NCBI GenBank assembly: GCA_947503265.1
Contig: CANNDC010000024.1
Coordinates: 1 to 64,000, forward strand
DNA: 64,000 bases
Direction of reading: 5' to 3'
Source: an uncultured Alteromonadaceae bacterium
Lineage (GTDB): Bacteria; Pseudomonadota; Gammaproteobacteria; Enterobacterales; Alteromonadaceae
The position numbers were made by a program, and so were the translations under genes. Shown piece after piece: positions 17,102 through 25,448 of this stretch (the first letter of the stretch is position 1; every line of letters begins with the position of its first letter). Under the pieces are notes generated by a model. The model was given only the letters and a program-made list of their open reading frames with translations, searched no databases and was not told the origin of the DNA.

Positions 17102-20100
17102 ATGGTCATGAAAAGAGTTTTTGTCACAATTTCGTCGTTCATTATGAGCTGTATGATCTCCATGTCAGCTATGGGTGATGATCTTGAGATCTACTTAGGT
17201 ACGTCTGATGCGAGTGTAGAGTATTTTCCGAATGTACTCTTCATTATGGATACGTCAGGAAGTATGGATGCATACGACGGCACTAGCGAATCACGTATGC
17301 TGCGCGTAAAAAATGCATTGACAGAAACCTTGGGGTCGGTCACCAATATTAATGCTGGATTGATGCGATTCTCTGATTATGGTGGCCCTATTCTTTATCC
17401 AATAAGACCCATTGATGAACCTGTATTGCCAGAATTAGTCATACCTGTCATACAAGGTTCCGACGACGCTCATGAAATCAATGGCATAGTCAATATCAGC
17501 AACAGTTCAGTAAAAATTTCCCAAGGCACTGAAACGGTAACCAGTGGATTTCGATATCAAGATTTAATGATTCCACAGGGTGCTACTATTACGAAGGCTT
17601 TTATTCGTTTTTCATCGGCACAGCTCAATACCAGTTCTACGTCTATCAAAATTCGCGCTGAGCTAACACCTAATTCAAATACCTTCAGTAATGACAACTA
17701 CGATATATCTTCGCGAACAACCACCGCAAGTGAGTTGATTTGGGAAGATGATAACGATTGGCCACTTACCGGAGACAGTGTTTCTTCACCTTCAATCATC
17801 AACGTCATCCAAGAGGTAGTTGACCAAAGTGGATGGTGTGGGGGAAATGCCCTAAGTCTTCTTATTGAAGGAACCAGTCCAAGTAGCTCAAGTGATAGAC
17901 GGACAAACTCATACAACAATGGTTCAGGATTGACTCCTCAGTTGGTTGTTTCTTATGATGATTCAACGGCTACGGGCTGCATAGGTGGAGAACAAACGTA
18001 TCAGGTAGCTGCTCAGTCAGACAATGCTGAAGAACAATCAAATGGTTATCAAAATACCGGAACTGAATTAACCATGCGTTCAGCCAGTAATGCTTATATC
18101 GCGATGCGTTTTCGGAGTATTGGTATTCCAAAAGACGCAACTATTACGAGCGCCTACTTAGAATTTACCGCTTTTTCCAATCGCACAAACAGTGGTTCTT
18201 CGTTCAATATCAGTGGGGTTAACCAAGCAGATCCGGGTAATTTTAATAGTTATCCAAGATACAAGCTCAGAGACCTACCGAAAACCTCATCAGTTGCATG
18301 GTCAAACATTCCAAGTTGGTATAAAAATTCTAGTTATCAATCACCGGATATTGCTTCTGTTATTAGTCAAATTGTTTCGCGTGGCGATTGGGAGTTGGGT
18401 AATGACATGATGCTAGTCTTGTCTGATTTCACTGGCCGTCGTGGCGCTTATACCTACAACGGTAAGCCTTCAGGTGCGGCGCGTTTAGTCATTAAATACC
18501 AGGGTGCAGCGACGCCAGGCAAAACCTCAACTGTAAGGCAGCATTTGATAGGTAAGGTAGAGGAATTAAATGAGAACGGATTTACGCCAATCGTTGATAC
18601 CTTGTATGAAGCGACAAATTATTTTGGTGGAAGAGACGTTGATTATGGTTTAACCCGAGGTACTTCTTCCGTTTCTTCTTCAGTTAGACGCAGTACGCGA
18701 GTAAGTCATAGATTGTCTTACGTAGGCTCGGATTCAGTCAGGCCAACTGGTTGTACTGAAGACGATTTGAATTCTTATGCTTGCCGAGGGGAATATATTC
18801 CAAGCGGCGCTACTTATATCTCTCCCATTGTTGATCGTCAGTGCCAAACCAATAACCATATTGTTTTGCTTTCTGACGGTGTTGCGAATAACAATCATAG
18901 CGTGTCGAAAATTCAATCGCTAATTGGTAAAACTTGTTCTGGCAGCGGTGGTGAACAGTGTGGCGTAGATTTAGTTACTAATATTGGGGATACCGGCGAT
19001 TCGGCCATTAACGCGCGAATCGTTACTCACACAATCGGCTTTGCTGCCAATTCAACTGCAAGTAATTTCCTAAATAGGTTAGCAATTGCTGGCGGTGGCG
19101 GTTTCTATGAAGCGAGCAGTAGTAGCGAACTGGTTAAAGCATTTTCATCCATCCTTAAAACCGTGAAAGACGTCAATGCAACCTTTGTGTCACCTGGCGT
19201 AGCGGTAAACCAGTTAAACAGGCTGACTCACAACAACGAATTGTATTTTGCTTTGTTTAAACCTTCTGAAGGTACGATATGGCCGGGTAATTTGAAGAAA
19301 TATAAAATTGACGGTGAGACTATCCTAGATAAGAACGGCTTAAAAGCGGTAGACGAGGGAACAGGGTTCTTCTCTGAAAATTCACATAGTTACTGGTCGG
19401 TATTGCAAGATGGAAATGACGTAAGGGAAGGCGGTGCGGCAAGTCGCGTCAGTTTGTCTCGCAATTTGTATACCTTTGCCGATGTGGGAACGATTAATAC
19501 TGAATCTAATCGTTTGCACGAGTCAAATACGTCTATTACCACTTCTGATTTGGCTATCGATAGTCTTCCCGATGCCGACATTGTGCGAAATGACGTGCTT
19601 AGATGGGTGAGGGGAGTTGATGTAAGAGATGAAGACGGAGACGGTGAAACCGATGATATTCGCTTCCAAATGGGCGATCCAATTCACTCGCAACCCATTA
19701 TTGTGAACTATTCAACAACAGAGAGCGCGATTTTAGTCTCTACTAATCATGGTATTCTGCATTCCATTGACCCGAGCACTGGAAGTGAAAACTTTGCCAT
19801 CATGCCAAAAGAATTGTTGAACAATCAATATGATTTATATCGTGATGGGTCAACGTTGGCACATATCTACGGTTTAGATGGCGATATGGTGTTACGTGAT
19901 GAAGGTGAAAAGAAATACTTGTATGTGGGTATGCGCAGAGGTGGTCGAAACTATTATGCCTTTGATATCTCTAGTAAAGACTCCCCTAAACTCATGTTCA
20001 AAATCGAAGGTGGAGTCACCACAGGTTTTGAAAAATTAGGACAAACTTGGTCACGTCCCACTTTCACCAAAATTAAAATTGGTGGAACTAGCAAAAAAGT

Positions 20101-21187
20101 CCTTATCTTTGCTGGCGGCTATGATGAAGAGCAAGATGACAAAATAATCCGCAGTACTGACAACGTCGGTAATGCAATTTATATCGTAGACGCAGACAAC
20201 GGAGATTTGCTCTGGACAGCAAGTGACTCAGGAGCAGACCTAAACTTGAGTGCAATGCAATATAGTATCCCGGCAAGAGTCTCTGTCATTGATAGAGAAG
20301 CAGATGGCTATGCCGACCATCTCTACATTGTTGATATGGGCGGTCAGATGTTTAGATTAGACATTACTCATGGGGAGCCTAGAGCTGATCTGATTACCGG
20401 TGGGTTAATGGCAAGTTTTGGCGGTGATGCTGAAACAGATAATCGGCGCTTCTTTTATGGACCTGACGTGTCTGAAATTAGTTTAGCCAATGAGCATTAT
20501 TATGCTGTCGCTGTAGGTTCTGGGTTCCGTGCTCATCCTTTGGATAGCGTCATTCAAGATCAGTTCTACATGATAAAAGATGACGGTGTATTCAAAATAA
20601 ATGAAGCGGGACAATATAGTTTGCCGTCCACTGCGATAACTCAATCTAGTTTGTATGATGCTAGTTTACATAAACTCACTTCTTCAGATGAGACAGAGCA
20701 AGAGATTGAAGCTGCGAGTTTTGCCCAGAAGCAAGGTTGGTTTATCAATTTAGGTTCTGGTGGAGAGAAAGTACTCGCCTCGCCACTTATCATAGACTAT
20801 CAACTGTTCTTTACCACCTATCTGCCAGCTACTGCTAGCACAAGTGCTTGTGCTCCACCGTCGGGAAATAGTCGGGCTTACTTGGTCAATTTGGTAAATG
20901 GTAACGCCGTTACCGATCTCGACCGAGATGGCGAGCTAGAGCATGAAGATAGATATGCGCAATTAAGGCAAACAGGCATAGCCCCTGAAACCAAAATATT
21001 GATTGAAGATATCATTAAGCCCGTGGTTTGCTTAGGTACTGAATGTACTTCTGCGGTAATAGACGTAGATGATGAAGGGAATGAAGAAGATTGTGGTACT
21101 GCATTTGAATGCCTGGCTGAAAATATCTATGGAAGATTTGAGCGAGTGCAAAAAAGTAGTTGGAAAACAGAAGTCGAAAGACAGTAA
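17102..21187 (+). CDS. pilY1: Type IV pilus tip adhesin/assembly protein PilY1, with two inserted repeat domains
   Basis: This 1361-residue secreted protein has a signal peptide ending near AMG-DD. A von Willebrand A fold begins with the metal site DTSGSM (about residues 49-54), and its second part appears only near residue 590 (HIVLLSDGVANNN). Between them lie two similar beta-rich segments, about residues 120-285 and 290-475. Each has the pattern IPxxATIT-A---F and a closing L-V--Y strand. The C-terminal half is a PilY1 beta-propeller (PF05567-like) with an EF-hand-like calcium loop, DEDGDGETDD (about 846-855). It is known to regulate pilus retraction and surface attachment. It lies in the minor-pilin operon. 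Confidence 0.92.
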   Translation: MVMKRVFVTISSFIMSCMISMSAMGDDLEIYLGTSDASVEYFPNVLFIMDTSGSMDAYDGTSESRMLRVKNALTETLGSVTNINAGLMRFSDYGGPILYPIRPIDEPVLPELVIPVIQGSDDAHEINGIVNISNSSVKISQGTETVTSGFRYQDLMIPQGATITKAFIRFSSAQLNTSSTSIKIRAELTPNSNTFSNDNYDISSRTTTASELIWEDDNDWPLTGDSVSSPSIINVIQEVVDQSGWCGGNALSLLIEGTSPSSSSDRRTNSYNNGSGLTPQLVVSYDDSTATGCIGGEQTYQVAAQSDNAEEQSNGYQNTGTELTMRSASNAYIAMRFRSIGIPKDATITSAYLEFTAFSNRTNSGSSFNISGVNQADPGNFNSYPRYKLRDLPKTSSVAWSNIPSWYKNSSYQSPDIASVISQIVSRGDWELGNDMMLVLSDFTGRRGAYTYNGKPSGAARLVIKYQGAATPGKTSTVRQHLIGKVEELNENGFTPIVDTLYEATNYFGGRDVDYGLTRGTSSVSSSVRRSTRVSHRLSYVGSDSVRPTGCTEDDLNSYACRGEYIPSGATYISPIVDRQCQTNNHIVLLSDGVANNNHSVSKIQSLIGKTCSGSGGEQCGVDLVTNIGDTGDSAINARIVTHTIGFAANSTASNFLNRLAIAGGGGFYEASSSSELVKAFSSILKTVKDVNATFVSPGVAVNQLNRLTHNNELYFALFKPSEGTIWPGNLKKYKIDGETILDKNGLKAVDEGTGFFSENSHSYWSVLQDGNDVREGGAASRVSLSRNLYTFADVGTINTESNRLHESNTSITTSDLAIDSLPDADIVRNDVLRWVRGVDVRDEDGDGETDDIRFQMGDPIHSQPIIVNYSTTESAILVSTNHGILHSIDPSTGSENFAIMPKELLNNQYDLYRDGSTLAHIYGLDGDMVLRDEGEKKYLYVGMRRGGRNYYAFDISSKDSPKLMFKIEGGVTTGFEKLGQTWSRPTFTKIKIGGTSKKVLIFAGGYDEEQDDKIIRSTDNVGNAIYIVDADNGDLLWTASDSGADLNLSAMQYSIPARVSVIDREADGYADHLYIVDMGGQMFRLDITHGEPRADLITGGLMASFGGDAETDNRRFFYGPDVSEISLANEHYYAVAVGSGFRAHPLDSVIQDQFYMIKDDGVFKINEAGQYSLPSTAITQSSLYDASLHKLTSSDETEQEIEAASFAQKQGWFINLGSGGEKVLASPLIIDYQLFFTTYLPATASTSACAPPSGNSRAYLVNLVNGNAVTDLDRDGELEHEDRYAQLRQTGIAPETKILIEDIIKPVVCLGTECTSAVIDVDDEGNEEDCGTAFECLAENIYGRFERVQKSSWKTEVERQ

Positions 21188-21203
21188 TTGAGAGAATTAA
21201 TCG

Positions 21204-21668
21204 ATGACAAAAAAGCAAAATGGATTCACGTTAATAGAATTGATGATAGTAGTCGCCATCGTGGGGATCATTACTAGCATTGCTTACCCGAGCTATCAAG
21301 GTTACATGAAAAGTAGTAACCGGAGCGTTGCCCAAGCTGATTTGATGTCTTTGGCAGCCGCGCTTGAGCGACATAAGGCGGCCACTTATTCATATAAAGC
21401 CGCGGCGGAAAGTGGCGGCAATACAGGGAAACCCAGTGTTTTTCATGCCCACTCACCGTCAAGTGAACCAGTTGCAAAGAAGAAGTATGACTTGACCATC
21501 GAGAGTGTATCAGGGTCTGGCAACAGCTACGTCATAGTCGCCAAACCTGTATCTTCCTCAGCGCAATCTGGTGACGGAAACCTTTACCTTTACAGTGACG
21601 GTAGAAAAGCGTGGGACATCAACAACAATGGAACAATTGCTTCTAGCGAATATTGCTGGAGCTGCTGA
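21204..21668 (+). CDS. pilE: Type IV pilus minor pilin PilE
   Basis: This 154-residue pilin-like protein is cut after G7 (QNG|FTLIE, Glu at +5) and then has the helix LMIVVAIVGIITSIAYPSYQ. The C-terminus has a disulfide-ready pair, CWSC. It is the last gene of the operon, 16 bases after pilY1. The position makes it a minor pilin (PilE of the pilVWXY1E cluster) and not the major pilin PilA. It converges with the next gene, with only 19 bases between the stops, and no strong terminator is visible there. Confidence 0.93.
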   Translation: MTKKQNGFTLIELMIVVAIVGIITSIAYPSYQGYMKSSNRSVAQADLMSLAAALERHKAATYSYKAAAESGGNTGKPSVFHAHSPSSEPVAKKKYDLTIESVSGSGNSYVIVAKPVSSSAQSGDGNLYLYSDGRKAWDINNNGTIASSEYCWSC

Positions 21669-21687
21669 TAATCCCTAAAATTGCTCG

Positions 21688-22449
21688 TTAAGGAACGCTT
21701 GGCGAGCTTGAACTAGCAGAAGGCTGCGCTCGACGCCATTTTTCCAGTTCAGCGACGCGCCGAGTAATTGCACTATTGACTTGTTCTAATGCGACAATTT
21801 TCGCTTCGATATCGCCGATGTTTCGCTTGTTATCATTGCCAATGGTTTGCAACGCGGCTATGAGTATTTGCACATCAGCTACTTCACTTGATTGCAATGT
21901 CAATTGTTCTTGAAGAACGGCAAGACTAGTAGAAACATTTGAAGTTTCACTTTCAACAACACTTAATTTGTTATTCAAAGAACGTGTATTTCTAGATTGA
22001 GTTTCGCTCAATTCCTTGATTTCCGCCTGATTTTTCCGCCATGCAGAAGCCCAAAGCTTATCCATTTGAGACCAAAGCTCGTCAGTCTTATCGCTTAACT
22101 CAGATACTTTTACTCTCAATGCGCCCGCAGATTGATCCATTTCTTCGCCAGTCGCAGACAAACGTCTTTCCAATTCTGCGACTCGACTTTCTGCATCAGC
22201 TAATGCGGCATCTTGCAATAGCTTTTGTTGATACAACCAATAACTCATGCCAGCAGCGCCTATGGCGATAATAAATGCCAACAACAACCAAAAAGAAAAG
22301 CCGCCACTGCTACTTTCACTGACTTCTTCAGTTTTGCCCTTTTTGTCGTTCTTCCCGGTTTCTTTCCCACGGGTACGTTGAAAGGCTTCTCTATCTTCCT
22401 GATCTAATACGATATTTGGTATATCGTTTTCGTTTCTATCGTTTGACAT
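21688..22449 (-). CDS. Unknown single-span membrane protein with a long coiled coil
   Basis: I do not recognise a family for this 253-residue protein. It has a charged N-terminal cytoplasmic stretch (about 1-48), one membrane helix (FWLLLAFIIAIGAAGMSYWLY, about 53-73) and then roughly 160 residues of heptad-like coiled coil (DAESRVAELERRLSATGEEM onwards). A Ser/Pro-rich tail ends the protein. The predicted topology has the coiled coil in the periplasm. Conserved-looking Trp residues (ELWSQMDKLWASAWRK) interrupt the coil. It is transcribed alone, convergent with pilE. A role in envelope or division structures would be a guess. Confidence 0.75.
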   Translation of the reverse strand: MSNDRNENDIPNIVLDQEDREAFQRTRGKETGKNDKKGKTEEVSESSSGGFSFWLLLAFIIAIGAAGMSYWLYQQKLLQDAALADAESRVAELERRLSATGEEMDQSAGALRVKVSELSDKTDELWSQMDKLWASAWRKNQAEIKELSETQSRNTRSLNNKLSVVESETSNVSTSLAVLQEQLTLQSSEVADVQILIAALQTIGNDNKRNIGDIEAKIVALEQVNSAITRRVAELEKWRRAQPSASSSSPSVP

Positions 22450-22840
22450 AAAACTGAGTACTCAATCTGTATACTACTAAGGCGTATTGACCTTAGTTAC
22501 ATGAAGTTTGTTCAATCTAAGCGCTTTTTTAAGACGTTGGATCGAATGTGTCGTGATTATAAACTAGAACTTTGTTAGTTAGACCAAAAGGTAGAACCTT
22601 ATCCACAGTGCTTATTTTAATCCACAATGCTCTATCACGGGTTGAAGTGAAACAGCAATATGAGACTTGTTCTGCATTGTTAATTTCAGGCACAAAGGGT
22701 GAAAAAATATACAGTAACGATTAGCACATTCTAGTAAGTTAAAAGTATTAAGTAGGATGTTAGCCTGTTTCAACATTTGATGCTATCTCAGGCAAGAAAA
22801 ATGCAGGGATTGATTATGTCCATTTGGTATAAAATAAAAA
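22450..22840. other. Gene-free stretch between the coiled-coil gene and fadE
   Basis: About 390 bases lack a supported gene. Two items stand out. One is an isolated perfect DnaA-box sequence, TTATCCACA (22599-22607), with a near match 20 bases on. The other is GTTCAATCTAAGCGCTT (22510-22526), which matches 15 of 17 bases of one arm of the inverted repeat at 55218-55318. No origin-like cluster of boxes is present. Confidence 0.45.
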
Positions 22841-22860
22841 AGCGGGCTATTAGCCCGCTA
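22829..22860 (-). terminator. Rho-independent terminator of the fadE-like gene
   Basis: On the minus strand AGCGGGCT-AAT-AGCCCGCT (22859-22841) is followed by TTTTTTATTTT. The 8-base GC-rich stem, 3-base loop and T-run 20 bases after the stop make a strong terminator. Confidence 0.92.
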
Positions 22861-22878
22861 AATTATCCGAACAAATGA

Positions 22879-25128
22879 TTAAGCCGCTGAAGCTTGCTCA
22901 ATATCTCCTTTGTTATCCTGGTCGATTAACTCAAGATCAAAGGTGAATTCGTCCACTCTGACAGCAATCTTGCGTTTCTCGTTGTAATCCAGAACTAAAT
23001 TCACTTCCTCAGCATTTAACAAACCTTTTTCTTGCAACGAAATGACGATATTTTCAAACGACAACGCTGGCACGATAGGGTTTTCTTTGAGGATTTTCTG
23101 AATCTTTTTCAATAATGGCATGACAGCATGCTTAGCTTCAAAAGCTTGCTGGTTAATGTGATTGCCATCACCAGGACGCACCTTAACTAAATGCGTCAGC
23201 TCCTGTTTGATACTCGTCTGTTTCATGCTTTCTTCAGACAATTCTCTTTTCAAATCATCCGAGATCCCTTTCACTGAAGAAGAATAGGTATTAGTTAATA
23301 CCCGCATTAAACCGCGAGTTGCCGTGTTAGGGAAGTTGTTGACAAAATCCACTAACGCTTGCTCACCTTGTTGCAAGCACCATTGAATTGCATATTCGAA
23401 GTAAGGTAGTGCCTCACTGCGATTCTCAACTTTTTGCTCATAAAAGCGAATTACCGCCATCGCCGCATATGAATAGCTCATGATGTCACCCAAGCGCGCG
23501 GACAATAATTCTGCTTTCTTTAAATCACCACCTAGGACTAGCAACGAGAAATCAGCCAAAGGTGCCATTTTGGCTGAAAGTGAATTTAAGCGTTTTTCAT
23601 ACTTCTTCACTTCAGGAATTGCAGAGTCTGCTCGTCGGGCGAATGGGACATAGGCGTTAAATAAAGATCGAAACGCATTTACCGTGCTGAATTTGATGGT
23701 TTTGCCTAATACTTTGTTGAATTCAGCGTCAGCAGAAGCGTCTTCACTGTGTATTAGGTCTACCATTTCTTTTAAGTATGGATGACATCGCATGGCTCCT
23801 TGGCCAAAAATCATTAAACTGCGAGTGAGAATATTGGCACCTTCAACCGTAATCGCGATTGGTAGTGATGCATATGCATTTGCCAAAGTATTTTGAGGCC
23901 CGCGTTGGATAGCTTTACCAGCTTGCACGTCCATTGCTGAATTAAGCACATCTCTGCCCAGTTCAGTCATGTGATATTTGGCCATAGCAGTCACCACTGA
24001 TGGCTTCAGACCAAGCCCCAATCCTTCCGTGGTTAGTACGCGCATTGCTTCCAAAACAAATGTCTTGCCGGCAATATCTGCTAACTTATCTTGAATACCT
24101 TCGAATCTGCCAATGGGTACACCAAATTGCTCACGTACAAATGAGTACTCAGAAGTTGATTTTAGTGCAGACTGAGCTGAAGCTACTCCCATAGCAGGCA
24201 AGGAAATACCGCGCCCTGCACCAAGACAACTAACCAGCATTTGCCAACCGCGACCAATATTCTTCTGGCCACCTATGATAAAGTCCATTGGGATAAATAC
24301 GTTTTCCCCACGTGTAGTGCCGTTGTAGAAGCGCACGCCCATTGGGTCATGTCGATTACCTAACTCTACACCTGGATGTGATTTTGGAATTAGCGCACAT
24401 GTGATTCCTAGTTCTAAGGTTTCACCAATTAAATGATCTGGATCGAATACTTTGAATGCTAAACCAAGCACTGTGGCAATGGGGGCTAGCGTAATGTAGC
24501 GTTTGTCCCATGTAACTGTAAGGCCAATCACTTCTTTGCCTTCCCACATTCCTTTTGAAACGTAGGCTGCATCTGGAATTGAACCTGCATCTGAACCGGC
24601 TTCTGGCCCCGTCAATGCAAAGCAAGGGATATCACGACCGTCACTCAACTTCGGTAGCCAATATTTTTGTTGTTCGCTGGTTCCGTAATGCATCAATAAC
24701 TCACCCGGGCCAAGTGAATTTGGCACCATTACAGTGACCGCTATTGCTCCGCTCGCCGCCGCAATAGTCGCTACTATGGTTGAGTTGGCATAAGGACTAA
24801 ACTCTAAACCGCCAAATTTTTTGGGAATAATCAAGGCGAAAAATCGGTTAACTTTCAAAAAGTCCATGATTTCGTCGGGAATATGGTTGCTAGATTGCAA
24901 TTCAAAATCGTCAATCATACCAATTAGCGTCTGAACAGGTCCGTTCAGAAATGCTTGTTCATCTTGACTTAATTTTGCAGTAGGTACGTCTCTAAGTGCC
25001 TGCATATCAGGCTTACCTTGATAAATGGATGATTCAATCCAGACATCCCCTGCATCTAATGCTTCTTGTTCTGTAATAGAAATTGGGGGTAATACTTTCT
25101 TTAAACTTGATCTAATACTCATTTTCAT
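22879..25128 (-). CDS. fadE: Acyl-CoA dehydrogenase FadE
   Basis: This 749-residue flavoenzyme performs the first step of fatty-acid beta-oxidation. Acyl-CoA dehydrogenase blocks are present: CFALTGPEAGSDAGSIPD (about residues 165-182), the Arg-rich REQFGVPIGRFEGIQD, and ITVEGANILTRSLMIFGQGA, where the Glu is the likely catalytic base. A DUF1974-type C-terminal domain completes it, as in E. coli FadE. The membrane segment at the N-terminus of E. coli FadE (814 residues) is missing here. The start could be either ATG at 25128 or the second ATG at 25122, which is better spaced from GGATGAG. A FadR-like site lies just upstream. Confidence 0.92.
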   Translation of the reverse strand: MKMSIRSSLKKVLPPISITEQEALDAGDVWIESSIYQGKPDMQALRDVPTAKLSQDEQAFLNGPVQTLIGMIDDFELQSSNHIPDEIMDFLKVNRFFALIIPKKFGGLEFSPYANSTIVATIAAASGAIAVTVMVPNSLGPGELLMHYGTSEQQKYWLPKLSDGRDIPCFALTGPEAGSDAGSIPDAAYVSKGMWEGKEVIGLTVTWDKRYITLAPIATVLGLAFKVFDPDHLIGETLELGITCALIPKSHPGVELGNRHDPMGVRFYNGTTRGENVFIPMDFIIGGQKNIGRGWQMLVSCLGAGRGISLPAMGVASAQSALKSTSEYSFVREQFGVPIGRFEGIQDKLADIAGKTFVLEAMRVLTTEGLGLGLKPSVVTAMAKYHMTELGRDVLNSAMDVQAGKAIQRGPQNTLANAYASLPIAITVEGANILTRSLMIFGQGAMRCHPYLKEMVDLIHSEDASADAEFNKVLGKTIKFSTVNAFRSLFNAYVPFARRADSAIPEVKKYEKRLNSLSAKMAPLADFSLLVLGGDLKKAELLSARLGDIMSYSYAAMAVIRFYEQKVENRSEALPYFEYAIQWCLQQGEQALVDFVNNFPNTATRGLMRVLTNTYSSSVKGISDDLKRELSEESMKQTSIKQELTHLVKVRPGDGNHINQQAFEAKHAVMPLLKKIQKILKENPIVPALSFENIVISLQEKGLLNAEEVNLVLDYNEKRKIAVRVDEFTFDLELIDQDNKGDIEQASAA

Positions 25129-25448
25129 CTCATCCGCTCATCTGACCAGTTGAGTTTTATACTACCTGTTTTTTTAGAAAGATCAAAATAAACCTTCAAA
25201 ATAGTTGGTTCTGATTCGTATAAATATCTATATAGTAGTAATGAGAAAGATAACTAAAACAGTCAGATATGATGTATTCTGGCAAGAATAACAATAAAAA
25301 TAACAAGATATAGCTGCGACAAAGTTGAAAAAATCACAGGGTATTATGTCTTATGAAATTTTCAATGGTGTCGGATTTTAAACAACCAAGGGTTACACTG
25401 ACTGGATTGTCTGAACGGGCAGTCATGTTTGTGATAGGGGATAATTAA
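25129..25448. other. Divergent promoter region between fadE and the RND exporter gene
   Basis: 320 bases are shared by two divergent genes. On the fadE side a minus-strand -10 TATAAA (25161-25156) lies immediately before the FadR-like site, with a possible TTGATC -35 at a long 19-base spacing. On the other side an AGGGGAT ribosome site precedes the GTG at 25449. No coding frame is evident. Confidence 0.5.
25135..25151 (-). promoter_or_regulatory. Possible FadR operator of fadE
   Basis: On the minus strand the site reads AACTGGTCAGATGAGCG. The first half, AACTGGTC, is a perfect FadR half-site, and 12 of 16 positions fit the palindrome AACTGGTC-N-GACCAGTT. It lies next to a TATAAA -10 and about where transcription would begin, which is the expected place for FadR repression of beta-oxidation genes. 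Confidence 0.4.

Noticed and set aside
22599..22607. Perfect DnaA box TTATCCACA as a sign of a replication origin
   Set aside because: Only one perfect box is present, with no cluster, no AT-rich unwinding element and none of the usual origin genes nearby.
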